Shown here piece after piece: positions 61,312 through 64,000 of a stretch of 64,000 nucleotides of DNA. The notes beneath the pieces were generated by a model. It saw only the letters and a list, made by a program, of their open reading frames with translations. It was not told where the DNA came from and did not search any database. Position 1 is the first letter of the stretch. Every line of letters starts with the position of its first letter. The stretch comes from Mugil cephalus (taxonomy: Eukaryota > Chordata > Actinopteri > Mugiliformes > Mugilidae). The stretch spans positions 17,095,001 through 17,159,000 of the forward strand of contig NC_061779.1 of the NCBI RefSeq assembly GCF_022458985.1, in the 5' to 3' direction. A program made the position numbers and the translations under genes.

Positions 61312-63717
61312 ATGACAGAGGTCCAGGTAAGATAGTGAAGTGCGAACGGTGGTGCATGCCAGAACACAGATACACACACAAATAAAATCTATTTTTATTT
61401 TTCTATCTTGTGATCTGCCCACGTCGCTGTAGATTCCATGGCCGCAGGGCACAGAGTGCGTGGCCAGGTACAACTTCAAAGGGACATCGGAGCAGGACCT
61501 GCCCTTTAACAAAGGAGATGTGCTGACTATCATTGTTGTGACAAAGGTAATGCTTGATATGCTACATTTCATATAAATACAGTTTTGTATTTGAGTGAAT
61601 TTTAAATTAAACATATGGAGTTTGTGTTATTTATTTGTTCTCGTTACGATATTTCGTGTTTCAGGATCCAAACTGGTACAAAGCTAAAAATGCTTCAGGA
61701 CGGGAGGGAACTATTCCGGCCAACTATGTTCAGAAGAGGGAAGGTGTAAAAACTGGAGGCAAGCTGAGTCTAATGCCGTGAGTACACAGGTTGTCGTTGT
61801 CTGTTTACCTCTGATACACACTCCTCTACTTTCGAAGCAAACAACAAACAGGGCTAGGTGTGTGTACAGTATCTGCTGCCTGTATCTGTTTCCACCAAAT
61901 CAACTGTGTGTTGTTCGCCGCGATGGTTAAAATAGCTCGACTTCGCCCTCCTCTTATTGCTGTGTGGTTGCCGAGGCAGATGCCCTATTTATCAGGGCAG
62001 CGACACAGCCGTTGTGTGAATGGAAGACCACAATTTGGTTGGGCGGTGTTGTAATTGCAGAGCACCCGCGTCTGCTTCAACCTCTTTTTTGCATGAACTC
62101 TGCACGGCTTCCTGTCATTTCTTTTCTATTTCAGACAGGAACAATCTAAAAAAGCTATGTATGACCAAGCCGTCCATTTATAGAGCACCTGATCATAAAA
62201 TTATTTCTTAAAATAAAAAAATTTCCTGTGGTTACTGTATGTGCAATATGTAGGAGCTACAGTGTATTACATACACACTCAGCATCTTTCTCTGTAGAGG
62301 GGATCTAAAGGCCTAATATTAGATCCTATAATACAGAACTGAAAGGAAACCTGCTTCAACAATGCTCTTCCCACAGCTTAGAGGGAAGCTGCTTCTTTTT
62401 TTGGGAAGAAAAACTCTTGTGTCAGCTTTTCAACAAGGTATTCCTGTGGCATCTAACTGTAACTTTGGTATGAGCCAGATGCAAATGCATTTACTGTATA
62501 GTCTGAAACCTACATTTAAAGCAAACTCAGTGATAAAATAGGTCGCAGTGGATATGCAAATTGATGTAATCTACATATCTTGAAGCTGAGAACAGTGTTT
62601 GTTGTACTGCATTAAGAACATATTTCAGGTTAATGATAACCTCACAAGATTAATTGAAAAGGGGGATATGAAAATGTCAACTATCGGCCACACAAGGGCT
62701 TTATTTGTCACCAGGAACTCCTGCCGTTACACAGAGATACACAGAGATACAGCTCCTAAAATGGTTAAAGGCATCTCTTCACGTGCTGACTGGCTCGTTT
62801 CCAGAATGATACGGAAGGACTCGACTCAATCAAAAGCAAATAAATAAAAATCAAAAATGTCTGCCCCCTAGTTCTTTAAATAGGTTTATATATTATATTG
62901 GTTAGAATTGAACATATAGACATGTATGTGCATACAGTATTAAGGCCTGTTCAGGTAAATTCTTCTCATTTACTCCATAAAACGTAAAAACAACTATCGG
63001 AGATAACAAAAAAGTCCTTAGAAATGTGAATAGAAAATAGTGAGGAAATATAATCAAATGTTGACTTTCAGTGTCTATAAAGAAAAATAATAGAATTAAA
63101 TCCTTGAACTAACAAAAGAATCCATCAGCACCGATTCAGAAGAATATATATACATTTTTTTCTTTAAGATCAAAGCTGTATCCACTTTGTAACAGGAGAT
63201 CCAGCTGCTGAATGTGAGACACTATATACCAAATACGATAGGACGATTTTTATATATAAAGAGATTTTTAAAACAACATTTGTTTTAAAAAGTGCATACA
63301 GACAGATACCTCAAAACAATACTAACATCTAAATCAACGGGATCTGTTGATGATCCATGCTGACAGCAGAAAGGCCACAAGTGGATCACGCTGTATTTTG
63401 TACTTGCTTCAAGTATAATGATCTGGAGTTGTGGTGGTCTGTTTTTTTTTTTTTGTGTGTGTGTGTACTTATTCCTCTGTGGCTCTTCTACTTCCAGATG
63501 GTTTCATGGGAAGATAACTCGGGATCAGGCAGAGCGCTTGCTAAACCCCCCTGAAACAGGCCTCTTCTTGGTGCGAGAGAGCACCAACTTCCCTGGCGAC
63601 TACACGCTATGTGTGAGCTGCGACGGCAAGGTGGAGCACTACCGCATCATCTACAAAAACGGCAAGCTCACTATTGACGAGGAGGTCTTCTTTGAAAACC
63701 TCATGCAGCTGGTAGAG
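61312..63717 (+). CDS. csk: C-terminal Src kinase (5' part: SH3 and SH2)
   Basis: Cytosolic tyrosine kinase that phosphorylates the C-terminal Tyr of Src-family kinases and so inhibits them. Coding exons in the window: 61312-61326, 61433-61546, 61665-61777 and 63498-63717, joining in phase. The first codes only MTEVQ. The SH3 domain follows: [40 protein letters not shown] and [15 protein letters not shown]. The SH2 domain has [15 protein letters not shown], the phosphotyrosine-binding FLVREST and [17 protein letters not shown]. The linker and kinase domain (human HYTSDADGL onward) are not found before base 64000 and must lie to the right. The start-codon exon begins at 61229 after CTTTGCAG. 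Confidence 0.97.
61778..63497. other. csk intron between SH3 and SH2 exons
   Basis: 1.7-kb AT-rich intron ending in a T tract and a (GT)n run just before CTTCCAG at 63497. No further exon recognised. Confidence 0.5.
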
Positions 63718-64000
63718 GTGAGACCTCTAATGCCGTGTACTGTCAAAAAAAAAAAAACAACAAAAAAAACACCTTTCTGGCATTTCCAACGGCGCTATTT
63801 TGAGCAGTACATGTTTTGTATGTTTTAGATTGCCCGCGTAACATTGCTACTGCAGAGGCTGTGACACTTCCTGTTCATTATATGTTCCAGGAACTGCACA
63901 AAGAGGAAGTGAACAGTATGCTGAGGTTCAGAGTTCTAACCTCAAACAGACACGAGGCCTTTACTCTCAAAATGACTCCTTTTCCTGTGTGAATAGCTTA
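63718..64000. other. csk intron, running off the window
   Basis: Begins with the donor GTGAGACC after the SH2 exon. No sequence matching the next csk exon occurs before the window ends. Confidence 0.6.

Noticed and set aside
1-64000. Retroviral, LTR, Polinton or CRISPR-like structures
   Set aside because: No long terminal repeats, no viral-type protein signatures and no regularly spaced repeat arrays seen at any scale.

Overview
This window is host genomic DNA from a bony fish, most likely a percomorph teleost. The genes are split by GT/AG introns, most of them short. The proteins are vertebrate orthologues that keep human exon sizes exactly in several places. The spacers hold teleost-type SINE, Tc1 and other DNA-transposon debris. 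I see no operon, CRISPR array, retrovirus or plasmid logic. The species cannot be named from the sequence.

Layout, left to right: (1) pkm, muscle-type pyruvate kinase, minus strand, 346-5280, with its last coding exon beyond the left edge. (2) parp6, mono-ADP-ribosyltransferase, plus, 9088-15684, head to head with pkm. (3) rpp25, Alba-fold RNase P/MRP subunit, plus, intronless, 18392-18997. (4) cox5a, cytochrome c oxidase subunit Va, plus, 20285-24282, with an NRF1-like site upstream. (5) arid3b, ARID/REKLES transcription factor, plus, 26912-36681. (6) A divergent synaptotagmin-like tandem-C2 membrane protein, plus, 39116-42157. (7) A long, unrecognised coiled-coil protein (about 883 aa, 22 coding exons), minus, 42985-49384, tail to tail with gene 6. 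(8) edc3, mRNA-decapping enhancer, plus, 51004-52972, with a 2.2-kb 3' UTR. (9) csk, C-terminal Src kinase, plus, non-coding first exon near 55.8 kb, coding from 61312; only the SH3 and SH2 parts are inside the window.

The set (pkm, parp6, rpp25, cox5a, arid3b, edc3, csk) matches human chromosome 15q23-q24, rearranged. Between arid3b and edc3 the human CLK3 position is taken by genes 6 and 7, and no CYP1A gene lies between edc3 and csk. The genes are unrelated housekeeping or regulatory genes, not a pathway cluster. The least understood parts are genes 6 and 7. I found no convincing undescribed multi-gene system; most of the window is ordinary gene-dense vertebrate sequence.

All exon boundaries below were read by eye from splice signals and checked for continuous reading phase. 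Untranslated ends are approximate.
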